Shown piece by piece: positions 1 to 7,793 of a stretch of DNA of 44,095 nt; the first letter of the stretch is position 1; every line of letters begins with the position of its first letter. The stretch comes from a virus. A program made the position numbers and the translations under genes. The stretch is from positions 1 through 44,095 of IMG/VR virus record IMGVR_UViG_3300033148_005649. One strand, given 5' to 3'. A model generated the notes under the pieces. The model was not told the DNA's origin. It saw only the letters and a list, made by a program, of their open reading frames with translations, and made no database searches.

Positions 1-114
1 GATTTTACTTTAAACGCAGATATAAAAGGATTTAGTAATCATTATTTTATTCCAACAAGAACAACTCCCATATGTAATGTTTATCAAATAGGAGGTCATT
101 TTACACAAAATTAA
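1..114 (+). CDS. C-terminal fragment of an unidentified protein (5' end cut by window)
   Basis: An open frame runs from base 1 to a TAA at 112-114 with no start codon, giving the last 37 residues of a protein ending in HFTQN. Its tail carries a GGAGGT (91-96) and the stop lies one base from the ATG of the next secreted protein. The alternating polar/hydrophobic pattern (DFTLNADIKGF) looks like a beta-rich extracellular domain. It may be the far end of the gene that runs off the right edge of the window (43839 onward), if the genome is circular, but direct joining is out of frame by one base. Confidence 0.55.
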   Translation, partial: DFTLNADIKGFSNHYFIPTRTTPICNVYQIGGHFTQN

Positions 115-115
115 G

Positions 116-835
116 ATGAAAAAAATATTTATTTTCGGAGGAGCAATCATATTTTTAATATGTGTTATATCTGCTGCTTTAGCAACAGATGTATGTGATA
201 CAGAGATAGACCCTAATACAAATTGTTGGATAATTTCTCCAGCAGGTTTGGGTTGCTCAAAAGTTACAGTTTATAATGAATCTGGACAAAAAGATTTAGA
301 TAGTGTATCAATGTCTGAGTTATACACTGATTCGGGAGTTTATAAATATACATTTAATTTTAATTCACAAGGCGCATATACAATTGTTTTATGTGACAAT
401 ACTACAAGCACTTTAACAGTTAAAAACACAACTGCAGGAAGTGAAGATTATGCTTATTTAACAGCAATATTAGATAACCAAGTTGTTATAGATGATGATA
501 TATTGGCAACCAATGATTCATTACACAATACTGTTGTGGCAATTAATGCAACAATATCAAGTGATACTTCCAACATTTGGAATTATTTAACTAATAGCAC
601 TATGTGGAGAGATGTATGGACTTACACCACAAGAACTTTAACTTCATTTTCAACAATAGCTACTGAAATAACAGAGTTTATGGAAAATAGAACTGAGTAT
701 TATTATGATGATTCTAATTTCTATCCAGATAGTTGGGAGATAAACTACACTAATTTAGGGTCTGTATTCAATAGAACATTTGAATATGATGGAGATAGTA
801 TGTTGAGGAATATTACACAGGAGAGAATTAGGTAA
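116..835 (+). CDS. secreted protein with signal peptide, function unknown
   Basis: 239 residues. Residues 1-24 are a clear Sec signal (MKK, hydrophobic core, then AALA-T as a likely cleavage site). The mature part has paired cysteines near its N-terminus and many N-x-S/T sequons, is beta-rich in the first half and Asn/Tyr-rich in the second. It has no C-terminal membrane helix. It is the last of a series of secreted proteins lying between capsid and head-tail connector genes (40706 onward, across the genome ends) and overlaps the next gene by one base (TAATG). It may be a virion surface or host-envelope protein; no family is recognised. Confidence 0.8.
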   Translation: MKKIFIFGGAIIFLICVISAALATDVCDTEIDPNTNCWIISPAGLGCSKVTVYNESGQKDLDSVSMSELYTDSGVYKYTFNFNSQGAYTIVLCDNTTSTLTVKNTTAGSEDYAYLTAILDNQVVIDDDILATNDSLHNTVVAINATISSDTSNIWNYLTNSTMWRDVWTYTTRTLTSFSTIATEITEFMENRTEYYYDDSNFYPDSWEINYTNLGSVFNRTFEYDGDSMLRNITQERIR

Positions 836-1194
836 TGGTAACAAATCCAAGAGGAGATGTGAGAACATTACCTGATCCCATCGCTCTTAAAACAAGAGGA
901 TTAAGGACAACTTATGTTAGAGAGATAGTTGTTGGTGTACCAACAAGATTACAGATAGGTGTTAATTCAAGAGAATTAGAAACTCCTGATGAAGAAAGTC
1001 TAACTGAGTGGACAACAACTGGAAGGGGAAAAATTAGATCAAGACCAGATCCTTTAGCAATGATTACAAAAGGAGTTAAAACAACTTATGAACAAAGAGA
1101 TAAGGGAGCTTTAATGATAAATATACCAAAACCAAGTTCAGAAATCTCTTTGGATTTGGATAATGATAATACTATTGAATTGGAGGATAAATAA
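835..1194 (+). CDS. small basic/acidic protein with an internal duplication
   Basis: 119 residues, no signal peptide. Residues about 5-30 and 63-88 are recognisable repeats of one another: RGDVRTLPDPIALKTRGLRTTY aligns with RGKIRSRPDPLAMITKGVKTTY over their length (shared R-PDP-A--T-G--TTY). The tail (DLDNDNTIELEDK) is acidic. It sits between a secreted protein and the head-tail connector and is probably a structural or assembly protein. It is not recognised as a named family. Confidence 0.7.
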   Translation: MVTNPRGDVRTLPDPIALKTRGLRTTYVREIVVGVPTRLQIGVNSRELETPDEESLTEWTTTGRGKIRSRPDPLAMITKGVKTTYEQRDKGALMINIPKPSSEISLDLDNDNTIELEDK

Positions 1195-1196
1195 AT

Positions 1197-2315
1197 ATGG
1201 GTATTACACTAAATGCAAAGAATTATGATATATCAGGACAGGAATATACCCAAATAGCTACAGCAATTGCTATTGGAGGGACTACACTTGTGGTGGATAA
1301 TACTACTGGATTTTCCTCAAATGATTATATAGTATTAGGAGATAGAGGTTCAGAGACATGTGAGATTGTTAAGATAGCTTCTGTTACTAATATTACAACA
1401 CTGACTATAGGAGCAGCAGTATTTGCTCATGAAGTGGATGACCCAGTATATAAAATACCTTTTAATCAAGTTAGGTTTTATAGTTGTGCTACTCAGACAG
1501 GAACCTTTGCATTAATTACCACAGAAGATGCAGATGTGGATAATATTAATTGGAAGACCAGTTATTATCATTCTGCAGGAACTACCACAACATGGTACAA
1601 ATATACTTATTATAATGAAACAACTACAGCAGAGACAGCTATAGCAGATTCTACAGCAGTCATTGGTGCTTACAATTTTTATTGTACTATTCAGGATGTT
1701 GGAGCATATTTGGGCATAGATATAGATGATAATACAGCTCCTTCTGCTTCAGCTGTTAGGGATATTATTGAATATGTATCAGATGAAATAGATAATCAAC
1801 TTAATACAAGCTTTAGATCTAATACTATTCCAGCAACAGATTATGAGTATATAGATGGTGTTGGTGGAAAGCAGACTATTGAAGGTGAGACCTTTTATCA
1901 GGCAACATACTTCTTAAAACATACACCCATTATTACAGTTGATGATTTAGATGTTTGTTTGAATCCAGACACTACAGATGCAGCATCTGAAACATGGACA
2001 AATTTAACAGAAATTACAGATTATTATGTAGATAAAGATACAGGGAGGATTAGAATTGTTACTCCTGGATATGTACCTCCAAAAGGGAATAAGAGGATAA
2101 GGGTTGCTTATACTTGGGGTAGAAGTGCAGTTCCAACAGACATAAGAAAACTTGCAGTATTGATGACAATAAGGGATTTGATGAAAGGCAATATTGGTAG
2201 ATCTTTGATTCAAGGTAGAGATGAGTTTGATGCTACACAATTTACTGCATTAGATAGAGATATAGAAAAGATAATGAAGAGTTACCAAGTTTATAAGATG
2301 GATATCATAATGTAA
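1197..2315 (+). CDS. head-tail connector protein (gp6/gp15-like) with N-terminal beta domain
   Basis: 372 residues. The C-terminal part from about residue 155 has the layout of phage head-tail adaptors: a short helix (YCTIQDVGAYLGI), a helix DIIEYVSDEIDNQLNTSF, a beta region with a hydrophobic PIITVDDL segment, VYTWG-type strand (RVAYTWGRSAVPTDIRKLAVLMTIRDLM) and a C-terminal helix. The first 150 residues form an added beta domain (TTLVVDNTTGF, EIVKIASV) of a type found fused to phage structural proteins. The protein would bridge portal and tail. It is followed by tail-completion genes, as expected. The TAA stop is also the first three bases of a promoter. Confidence 0.75.
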   Translation: MGITLNAKNYDISGQEYTQIATAIAIGGTTLVVDNTTGFSSNDYIVLGDRGSETCEIVKIASVTNITTLTIGAAVFAHEVDDPVYKIPFNQVRFYSCATQTGTFALITTEDADVDNINWKTSYYHSAGTTTTWYKYTYYNETTTAETAIADSTAVIGAYNFYCTIQDVGAYLGIDIDDNTAPSASAVRDIIEYVSDEIDNQLNTSFRSNTIPATDYEYIDGVGGKQTIEGETFYQATYFLKHTPIITVDDLDVCLNPDTTDAASETWTNLTEITDYYVDKDTGRIRIVTPGYVPPKGNKRIRVAYTWGRSAVPTDIRKLAVLMTIRDLMKGNIGRSLIQGRDEFDATQFTALDRDIEKIMKSYQVYKMDIIM

Positions 2316-2331
2316 AGCGAACATTTATAAA
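2313..2331 (+). promoter_or_regulatory. archaeal viral promoter (TAAAGC element plus TATA box)
   Basis: The sequence TAAAGCGAACATTTATAAA is one of seven copies of the conserved motif in this genome. The TATA box is TTTATAAA at 2324-2331, so transcription should begin near 2354. It would drive the tail genes from 2455 onward with a leader of about 100 bases. Its TAA doubles as the stop codon of the connector gene. Confidence 0.75.
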
Positions 2332-2344
2332 TTCAAATCACTTT

Positions 2345-2413
2345 AATAAAATCAATCACCTCTTTTTTCCTAATTGGTGTGGCTTATCGATGCCACACTG
2401 GTTGGGTTTTATT
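2345..2413 (+). promoter_or_regulatory. strong RNA hairpin in the leader upstream of the tail genes
   Basis: Two arms of 15 bases (2369-2383 and 2392-2406) pair completely when G-U pairs are allowed, around the 8-base loop TTATCGAT; the inner seven pairs GTGTGGC/GCCACAC are Watson-Crick. An outer AATAAAA/TTTTATT pair (2345-2351 and 2407-2413) extends the fold, with T-rich bases unpaired on the 5' side. The element lies between a promoter and the ATG at 2455, in the only sizeable gap of this module. It may be a terminator, attenuator or translation control element; which one cannot be told from sequence. Confidence 0.6.
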
Positions 2414-2454
2414 GAGGATAAAACGCTATAGGGCGAGGAGATTCCAAAGGGAAC

Positions 2455-2964
2455 ATGGCATTAAGTGCAGCAATAAGTAGAACAAAATTATTTTCTCAGG
2501 CATTTCATAATATATATAATTTAATTAATACTAGATCAAATATACCTGATCCTCTTGGTGGTTCTTCAAGGACAATGGTATATAAAAGAGAACCAGATGC
2601 AAAAGGGGGAAGTTTCAAAGGTTATCCCTTCATTATCATTTATCCTGTGAATGCATCCTTATCTAAATTTACTGTTGGGAATAAGAAGGCAGAATTAGTG
2701 TATGAATTTGATGTTGAAGTTAGAAGTTCAAATAGGATGCTTAGACCACATGATGGGAAAGGTGCTGAATATCTTGATGAAATTTCAGATGCATTGTATG
2801 CTACATTGGATAGTAAGACTAATAAGGATACCTTGAGAGAATATGGTATGTATAATCTTATTGTTAATACAGAATCAACAGATGTTGTTGATGTCTATCA
2901 GGAGAGAATATATGTTAGGAGGTTTAGGGTTGTATTTACACAAATGATGACTGTTTCAGCATAA
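2455..2964 (+). CDS. probable tail terminator / tail completion protein
   Basis: 169 residues. It starts with an amphipathic helix (SRTKLFSQAFHNIYNLINTR), followed by strands such as GYPFIIIYPV and ELVYEFDVEVRSS, a helix AEYLDEISDALYATLD and a closing strand RRFRVVFTQMM. This helix-strand-helix-strand layout and its place between the connector and the gp10-like gene fit the tail-terminator (gpU/gp17-like) fold that caps the tail tube. The family call is inference from order and predicted secondary structure. Its TAA overlaps the next ATG. Confidence 0.55.
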   Translation: MALSAAISRTKLFSQAFHNIYNLINTRSNIPDPLGGSSRTMVYKREPDAKGGSFKGYPFIIIYPVNASLSKFTVGNKKAELVYEFDVEVRSSNRMLRPHDGKGAEYLDEISDALYATLDSKTNKDTLREYGMYNLIVNTESTDVVDVYQERIYVRRFRVVFTQMMTVSA

Positions 2965-3422
2965 TGGTAGAGGCTATGCAAATTAAGGTTCATACAAGGG
3001 ATGTTCTTCCAGCTATGAGAAGATATCCTGCAGCTATTAAAAGGGCTGCTACTAAAGGAATTAATGATTGGGGAAAATACTTATCAAGAAATTTAAAGAT
3101 GTATCAAAGACTAAGTGGTCAAGGATCAACAGGATATACTAGAAAGGGGATTAGATGGTATCCCATGAAAGGAGATAAGGGTACAGGTTCATTGGGTATG
3201 CCTATAACAGGAATTTATTTAGATAGGGCCAAACCACACTGGGTGCCTTTGGCATCAAACATAAGGACTAGGAATTGGGCTAAGGCTGTTGGTTATAGGG
3301 CAAAGAAGCTTTGGTTTAGACCTAAACATTGGATAAGACCAATATTAAAAAGCACACTTACAAATTTAAAACCAATCGTTCAACAAAGGGTTGGTGAAGC
3401 AATTTCACGGAGGGGAAGATGA
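2964..3422 (+). CDS. HK97 gp10-like neck / tail completion protein
   Basis: 152 residues, strongly basic, with an N-terminal helix (AMRRYPAAIKRAATKGINDWGKYLSRNLK), a central flexible part rich in G, T and W, and a C-terminal helix (KHWIRPILKSTLTNLKPIVQQRVGEAI). This is the usual pattern of HK97-gp10-like proteins, which join head and tail. ATG 2964 overlaps the preceding stop; an in-frame ATG four codons later (MQIKVH) is an equally good start. It overlaps the next gene by ATGA. Confidence 0.65.
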   Translation: MVEAMQIKVHTRDVLPAMRRYPAAIKRAATKGINDWGKYLSRNLKMYQRLSGQGSTGYTRKGIRWYPMKGDKGTGSLGMPITGIYLDRAKPHWVPLASNIRTRNWAKAVGYRAKKLWFRPKHWIRPILKSTLTNLKPIVQQRVGEAISRRGR

Positions 3423-3604
3423 AATTTAAATATAAATATACAGGAACAGGGATTATGACATTTTGGGATAAAAAGAAAGAAAGACATACAGTTAGTTTAG
3501 ACCATCCCGAGGTTATACTTAATGAAAAGATAGAAGTGGCTGGAATAGAGTTAGTAGAAGAGATTAAAGAAACTAAAGGCTCAAAGAAGCCAGGAGGTAA
3601 ATAA
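3419..3604 (+). CDS. small tail-module protein, unknown
   Basis: 61 residues beginning at an ATGA overlap with the gp10-like gene, ending two bases before the first tail-tube gene. A beta-hairpin-like start (MKFKYKYTGTGIMTFWDKKKERHTVSL) is followed by an acidic then lysine-rich tail. Short proteins of this kind often sit at this place in tailed-virus genomes, but no function is recognised. Confidence 0.65.
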   Translation: MKFKYKYTGTGIMTFWDKKKERHTVSLDHPEVILNEKIEVAGIELVEEIKETKGSKKPGGK

Positions 3605-3606
3605 AC

Positions 3607-4215
3607 ATGGCATTTCCAGACGCATGGGAGGAAACAGCTTTTGTAGAAATACAGGAGTTTGGTGGTAGTGCAATCCAATTTGGAGCTATCACAGATACAA
3701 TTGATATTAATGAGGGTGATGTTCCAGGAGAAGGACAACCAACTTTAGCAGGTGGTAGAATCTGGAAGCAAAGTCCTCAAGAAGATGGGGAAATAACTTT
3801 AGAGATATACCCAGTAGAATTAGACACTACAAGTGGTGTTGGTCTATTCCAACATTATGCAGGTGGAACATGGGATACTGAAGAACCATTAATAACGGAT
3901 ACTGATTGGCCTGCAAGCACAAGCAGAACAAGAGATCAATTTAGGATTGTAGTATTATGGACTAACGATGCTTCAGCAACAACTGCAAGTGGAGCAACAA
4001 GTGCTAGTACAGATAGTATAAGATTTGCAGCTATGGGTTGTAGAATGACTTCACATAAAGCTTCATTTACAGATGGAATCTTAAAGATAACAGCAACATT
4101 TAAATGGCCAGCATTTAATAAAGCAGGAACTGTTAAGATGAGTAGGTGGGACAGTGGAGACCAAACCGCAATTGAAGCATTAAGCACATATGATGATGCT
4201 GATTCCTGGAGTTAA
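3607..4215 (+). CDS. major tail tube protein, copy 1
   Basis: 202 residues, predicted all-beta. Key stretches are FVEIQEFGGSAIQFGAITDTIDINEG, GRIWKQSPQEDGEITLEIYPVEL and the strongly conserved SHKASFTDGILKITATFKWP, which recur in the next gene. Two adjacent homologous beta proteins followed by chaperones and tape measure is the normal context of a tail tube protein. A good GGAGG lies just upstream (3595-3599). The tube builds the channel through which DNA passes. Copy 1 is the compact version without added modules. Confidence 0.75.
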   Translation: MAFPDAWEETAFVEIQEFGGSAIQFGAITDTIDINEGDVPGEGQPTLAGGRIWKQSPQEDGEITLEIYPVELDTTSGVGLFQHYAGGTWDTEEPLITDTDWPASTSRTRDQFRIVVLWTNDASATTASGATSASTDSIRFAAMGCRMTSHKASFTDGILKITATFKWPAFNKAGTVKMSRWDSGDQTAIEALSTYDDADSWS

Positions 4216-4217
4216 AC

Positions 4218-5279
4218 ATGGCAGGGAAATTTCCAGAAGCGTGGCAAGAAACTTGTTTTGTCACAATTCAAGAAAAAGGACAATCAGCCCAGCAGTTTGC
4301 TGCGATTACAGAGACCATAGATATTAACGAAGGAGATTATCCTGGTGAGAGTGTATCTACTACTGCAGGTGGGAGGATATGGAAACAATCTTCTGCAGAA
4401 GATGGAGAGATTACTTTAGAAATCTATCCCATCAAACTTGATTACGCAGCAGGGGGGGTAATATCCTCTATTAATGGAGATGGTACAGATATAATTTTAT
4501 CAACAGCAACAGCACATGGATTGGCAATAGGAGACACAGTAAGGGTAAGTAATACAACTAATTATGGGACCACATCAACACCTGTTAATTATGTTGTGGA
4601 TTCTGTTACAGATTCTGATACAGTTGTTATGAAATCTTCAACTTCTGAAGCTGAAGAAACTGATGGAACATGGGTTGGATATAAAGGTAATACTGGATTA
4701 TTTCAACAATATGTTGGACATTTGTTACCAACTGCAATTAGTAGCATTAATGGTGATGCAGATAGTGTTGATATTACTTCAACTGCACATGGACTACAAG
4801 AGGGAGATGTGTTTGAAGTATCAGGCACCACAAACTATAATGGACCTTATGTGGTAACTACAAGAACAGATGCAAATAATATTGTATGTACAGATGAAGG
4901 ACATAATGAAGCTGAAGAAACAGCAGGGTTTTTGACTAAAGTATCTGATGGAAGTCAACCATTATCAACAGATATTACACAATTAGCAAGTACTGCAAAG
5001 TTAAGAGATAGATTTATTATAGCTATTTTATGGACACAGGATATTGCAGTAGATAGTGCTATGGATGCTACAAGAGATACAGATAAGACAGCAATAAGAT
5101 TTTATGCAAAAGAATGTAGAATTACAAGCCATAAAGCAAGTTTTACTGATGGGATTTTGAAGGTAACACTTACATTGAAATTTCCTTACATGAACAAAGC
5201 AGGAACAACTAAATCTAGTGCTTGGGAATCTACAGATGATACAGATACAAAGGTATTACCAGCATTAACATATACCTAA
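4218..5279 (+). CDS. tail tube protein paralogue with two inserted beta modules
   Basis: 353 residues. Residues 1-80 and about 242-353 align closely with copy 1 (shared TIDINEGD, GRIWKQS--EDGEITLEIYP, SHKASFTDGILK-T---K-P). Two modules, residues 81-157 and 173-241, start with ISSINGD, contain TAHGL--GD--VSN/GTTNY and end near EAEET; these are copies of one domain type known from phage tail decorations. They are inserted into two separate loops, since the short GLFQQYVG segment between them matches GLFQHYAG of copy 1. It may be a minor or outward-decorated tube subunit. Confidence 0.7.
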   Translation: MAGKFPEAWQETCFVTIQEKGQSAQQFAAITETIDINEGDYPGESVSTTAGGRIWKQSSAEDGEITLEIYPIKLDYAAGGVISSINGDGTDIILSTATAHGLAIGDTVRVSNTTNYGTTSTPVNYVVDSVTDSDTVVMKSSTSEAEETDGTWVGYKGNTGLFQQYVGHLLPTAISSINGDADSVDITSTAHGLQEGDVFEVSGTTNYNGPYVVTTRTDANNIVCTDEGHNEAEETAGFLTKVSDGSQPLSTDITQLASTAKLRDRFIIAILWTQDIAVDSAMDATRDTDKTAIRFYAKECRITSHKASFTDGILKVTLTLKFPYMNKAGTTKSSAWESTDDTDTKVLPALTYT

Positions 5280-5283
5280 TAAG

Positions 5284-5649
5284 ATGGATGATGTAAGAGA
5301 AAAGATAGAAAAGATTAGGGAAAAGGTTGGAGTTAATAGTTTATACATCAGCCGAATTCCTGAAAAGACTAAGAAAGAATTCCAAGAATTTGCCACAGCA
5401 GAGTTTTGTGGTGATTATGGAATGCTTTTAAAACACCTTTTTGATTTCTATAAAGGTGCAATGCTTTCTGGTAATGAAGCTTATGATGTGGCTCTTGAAG
5501 ATTTACATGAAAGAGTTACTAAATTAGAATCTACACCAGTAGAAGAAAAATCTGAAAAGGACAAAGTCCTTGAAAGAATACATAAACGAAAAGAGGCTCT
5601 AAAAGAGCGGGAGGAAAAGAAAAATGGACGATCTGGAAAAGTTCAATAA
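5284..5649 (+). CDS. helical tail-assembly or DNA-binding-like protein, unknown
   Basis: 121 residues. The N-terminal half (VNSLYISRIPEKTKKEFQEFATAEFCGDYGMLLKHLFDFYKG) looks like a short strand and two helices, reminiscent of ribbon-helix-helix or assembly proteins; the C-terminal half is a highly charged helix (DLHERVTKLES... KRKEALKEREEKKN), probably coiled coil. It overlaps the next gene by 26 bases. Position between tube and chaperone genes suggests a role in tail assembly. Confidence 0.6.
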   Translation: MDDVREKIEKIREKVGVNSLYISRIPEKTKKEFQEFATAEFCGDYGMLLKHLFDFYKGAMLSGNEAYDVALEDLHERVTKLESTPVEEKSEKDKVLERIHKRKEALKEREEKKNGRSGKVQ

Positions 5650-6007
5650 GCACATTGGGAAACCAGTAACAATAAAGATTGAGGGTGATGAGTTTGAATT
5701 TAAACCTTTAAACTATGAGCAGTTTGGAAAATTGATTGTGTTTGGTGGGAAGTATGGTACAGGAAAAGATTTTGATACCACTAAATTAGGAGAACAAGGT
5801 GCTGAAGAGATGATGGGATTATTTGTAGATATTGTTAAAACATCTTATCCTGAATTAGATCAAGAAAAAATAGATTCTTTTGTTGTACATAATCTTGAAG
5901 CATTAGGGAATCTATTGGAGAAATTGATGCCTGAAACTAAAAATAAAGATATAGATAAAATTAAAAAAAGGATTCAAAAGAATGGACCTGAACCAACTCA
6001 GGGCTAG
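5624..6007 (+). CDS. tail assembly chaperone, upstream part (gpG-like)
   Basis: 127 residues, acidic, with a beta hairpin start (KPVTIKIEGDEFEFKPLNYEQFGKL) and helical rest, typical of the G-type chaperones that hold the tape measure before tube assembly. It lies directly upstream of a second small ORF and the tape measure gene, as in lambda G/GT/H. A run of seven A bases at 5963-5969 (codons AAA AAA AGG), 13 bases before the next ATG, could allow ribosome slippage. Confidence 0.6.
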   Translation: MDDLEKFNKHIGKPVTIKIEGDEFEFKPLNYEQFGKLIVFGGKYGTGKDFDTTKLGEQGAEEMMGLFVDIVKTSYPELDQEKIDSFVVHNLEALGNLLEKLMPETKNKDIDKIKKRIQKNGPEPTQG

Positions 6008-6221
6008 AGTTAGTGGAGGAGGGAAAAAACAAGATTTAATAAAATCCCTCTTTCAGATTCATCATACCTTAATGAAAGAGTATGGTTGGATTTCCTTAGA
6101 AGAATTGAAGAAAACTCCATACGATACAATCCAGAATCTATTGGAATGTATTAATGATGAAAGAAAAGCAGAGGCAAAATCCATGAAACAGAAGAAAGGC
6201 AGAGGTATGTGGAGAAAGTAA
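5982..6221 (+). CDS. tail assembly chaperone, downstream part (gpT-like)
   Basis: 79 residues, basic and helical (FQIHHTLMKEYGWISLEELKKTPYDTIQNLLECIND), matching the T part of G/GT chaperone pairs, which begins with a similar helical motif. It overlaps the upstream gene by 26 bases and lies in the +1 (equivalently -2) frame relative to it. It has its own ATG with a weak AAAGG, so it may be translated alone, as a frameshift fusion, or both. Ends just before the tape measure ATG. Confidence 0.55.
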   Translation: MDLNQLRARVSGGGKKQDLIKSLFQIHHTLMKEYGWISLEELKKTPYDTIQNLLECINDERKAEAKSMKQKKGRGMWRK

Positions 6222-7385
6222 ATGGTAACAGCACAAACAATGCAAATAATAGTTGAACTTATTGCTAAAGATAAAGGTCTTAAAAAAACTTTTAATACCA
6301 TGAATAAATCTTTGGCACAACAAAAGGTAATTACAGAAGGGCTTACAAAAAGATACAATACTTTTGGTAAAGTTATGGGTATGCCTATGGGAGTTATGAG
6401 AGACTTTGGAAAGGCTGGTGGAACTGCATCCATGATGACAACAAGGGGTGCAAGATTAGGTATGAGGATTAGACAATTAACACATGGTTTCCGTGGATTT
6501 AGAATGGAATTGCTTGGGGTTATGTTCTTTGGTATGGGTATTAAAAAGTTCTTTACAGGGTTATTAAAACCTGCACTTGAATTAGCAGGAATTATGGATA
6601 TAATGAGGGTGATCCTTCAATTATTATTTTTACCAATTGCTCTTTTATTACTTCCTTTCTTTTTGGATTTGTTAGATATAGTACAAAACCTTAGTCCAGA
6701 AATGAAAATGTTTATTGGTATTATGACCCTTTTAGGTGTTGCAATTGGTAGTACTCTTTTCCTTGTTGCTATGTTTGGTTTAGGGTTAGGTTCCCTGGCA
6801 CAAATGTTTGGTACTACATCAGCTGCTGCAGGTGGGGCAACAGCATCAGTAACAGCATTCAAATCAGCACTTGTTTTTTTAGCAGGTATTATGGCTCTTG
6901 GGGTATCCATTGCAATGTTAGTTGTTCATCTTAGTAATTTAAAAGAAGCATGGACAAAAAATATTGAATCCCTTTCTCTCTTTTCTGGTAAGGGAATCCA
7001 TGTTGGTTCAATTATTAGATTTCTTATAGGGGATTTTCAGGGATTGCAAGATGTGATTACTGGTACTGAAGATGGTTTAAGGAATTTAATAAATTTTATA
7101 AAAGATACAGCATTGGCTATATTTGAGAAAGTTAGTACTGGATTAAAAACCATTGGTGGTTTCTTTGGAGTTGGTGGAGCAATAGGAATTACAGGTATTG
7201 GTCCAGGTGGATATGCTCCGGTGATGACAAGAGGAGCTGAAGCAGCTAATGCTACCGTAATTAATTATGAACCAACTTATAATGTTACAGGAATGGAAGA
7301 ATCCAAAGTAAGAAATATGGTTGAAGAAAGAGATAGAAGTTGGATAGAAGAAATAGCAAGATACATTTTTACAGGAGGATTATAA
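6222..7385 (+). CDS. tape measure protein (short, with membrane-spanning segments)
   Basis: 387 residues. An N-terminal helical part (residues 1-110, basic, Met/Gly-rich) precedes several strongly hydrophobic helices (for example GVMFFGMGIKKFF, VILQLLFLPIALLLLPFFLDLL, MTLLGVAIGSTLFLVAMF, SALVFLAGIMALGVSIAMLVVHL), then Gly-rich and acidic C-terminal parts. Such hydrophobic segments, thought to reach the host membrane during DNA entry, are typical of tape measures, and the gene follows the chaperones. At about 0.15 nm per residue, the tail would be near 58 nm, short for a flexible-tailed virus. Confidence 0.75.
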   Translation: MVTAQTMQIIVELIAKDKGLKKTFNTMNKSLAQQKVITEGLTKRYNTFGKVMGMPMGVMRDFGKAGGTASMMTTRGARLGMRIRQLTHGFRGFRMELLGVMFFGMGIKKFFTGLLKPALELAGIMDIMRVILQLLFLPIALLLLPFFLDLLDIVQNLSPEMKMFIGIMTLLGVAIGSTLFLVAMFGLGLGSLAQMFGTTSAAAGGATASVTAFKSALVFLAGIMALGVSIAMLVVHLSNLKEAWTKNIESLSLFSGKGIHVGSIIRFLIGDFQGLQDVITGTEDGLRNLINFIKDTALAIFEKVSTGLKTIGGFFGVGGAIGITGIGPGGYAPVMTRGAEAANATVINYEPTYNVTGMEESKVRNMVEERDRSWIEEIARYIFTGGL

Positions 7386-7386
7386 A

Positions 7387-7791
7387 ATGACATCAGAAAT
7401 AGTATTGGAATCTGGAGAAACAAATGAGATGACGGTTTATTGTTTTAAAGTTGAAGAACTTAAATCTAAAGATTTAATTACTATTGTTCCAGCCCAAAGT
7501 ACAACTAATTGGGGAGAGGGGATAAACGCCACACTTATAGTTGATTTATTAAGGATAACTACTAGATTTAATGTTGATGGAAAGATAAACTCTACAGATA
7601 GGACTAAATTTAAAGCCATTATGGAAGGTGGGGGAGTATTTACTATGACATATGCAGGTACTACATATAATGTTAATTTTGAAAAATCTATGGTAACAGA
7701 AACCCCATCAGATGCTGGACAAGGTGTGAATCCATCACATTATACAGTTAAGTTCACAGTAATAGAAGGAGTAGATTACGGGAGTTCATAA
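7387..7791 (+). CDS. baseplate / distal tail protein
   Basis: 134 residues, all-beta. Stretches LLRITTRFNVDGKI, FKAIMEGGGVFTMTYAGTTYNVNFEKSMVTETPSD and HYTVKFTVIEGVD follow the pattern of small tail proteins found next to baseplate hubs in archaeal and bacterial tailed viruses (double beta-barrel, distal-tail type). It is directly after the tape measure, where the distal tail protein normally lies. A good AGGAGG precedes the ATG. Confidence 0.6.
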   Translation: MTSEIVLESGETNEMTVYCFKVEELKSKDLITIVPAQSTTNWGEGINATLIVDLLRITTRFNVDGKINSTDRTKFKAIMEGGGVFTMTYAGTTYNVNFEKSMVTETPSDAGQGVNPSHYTVKFTVIEGVDYGSS

Positions 7792-7793
7792 AG

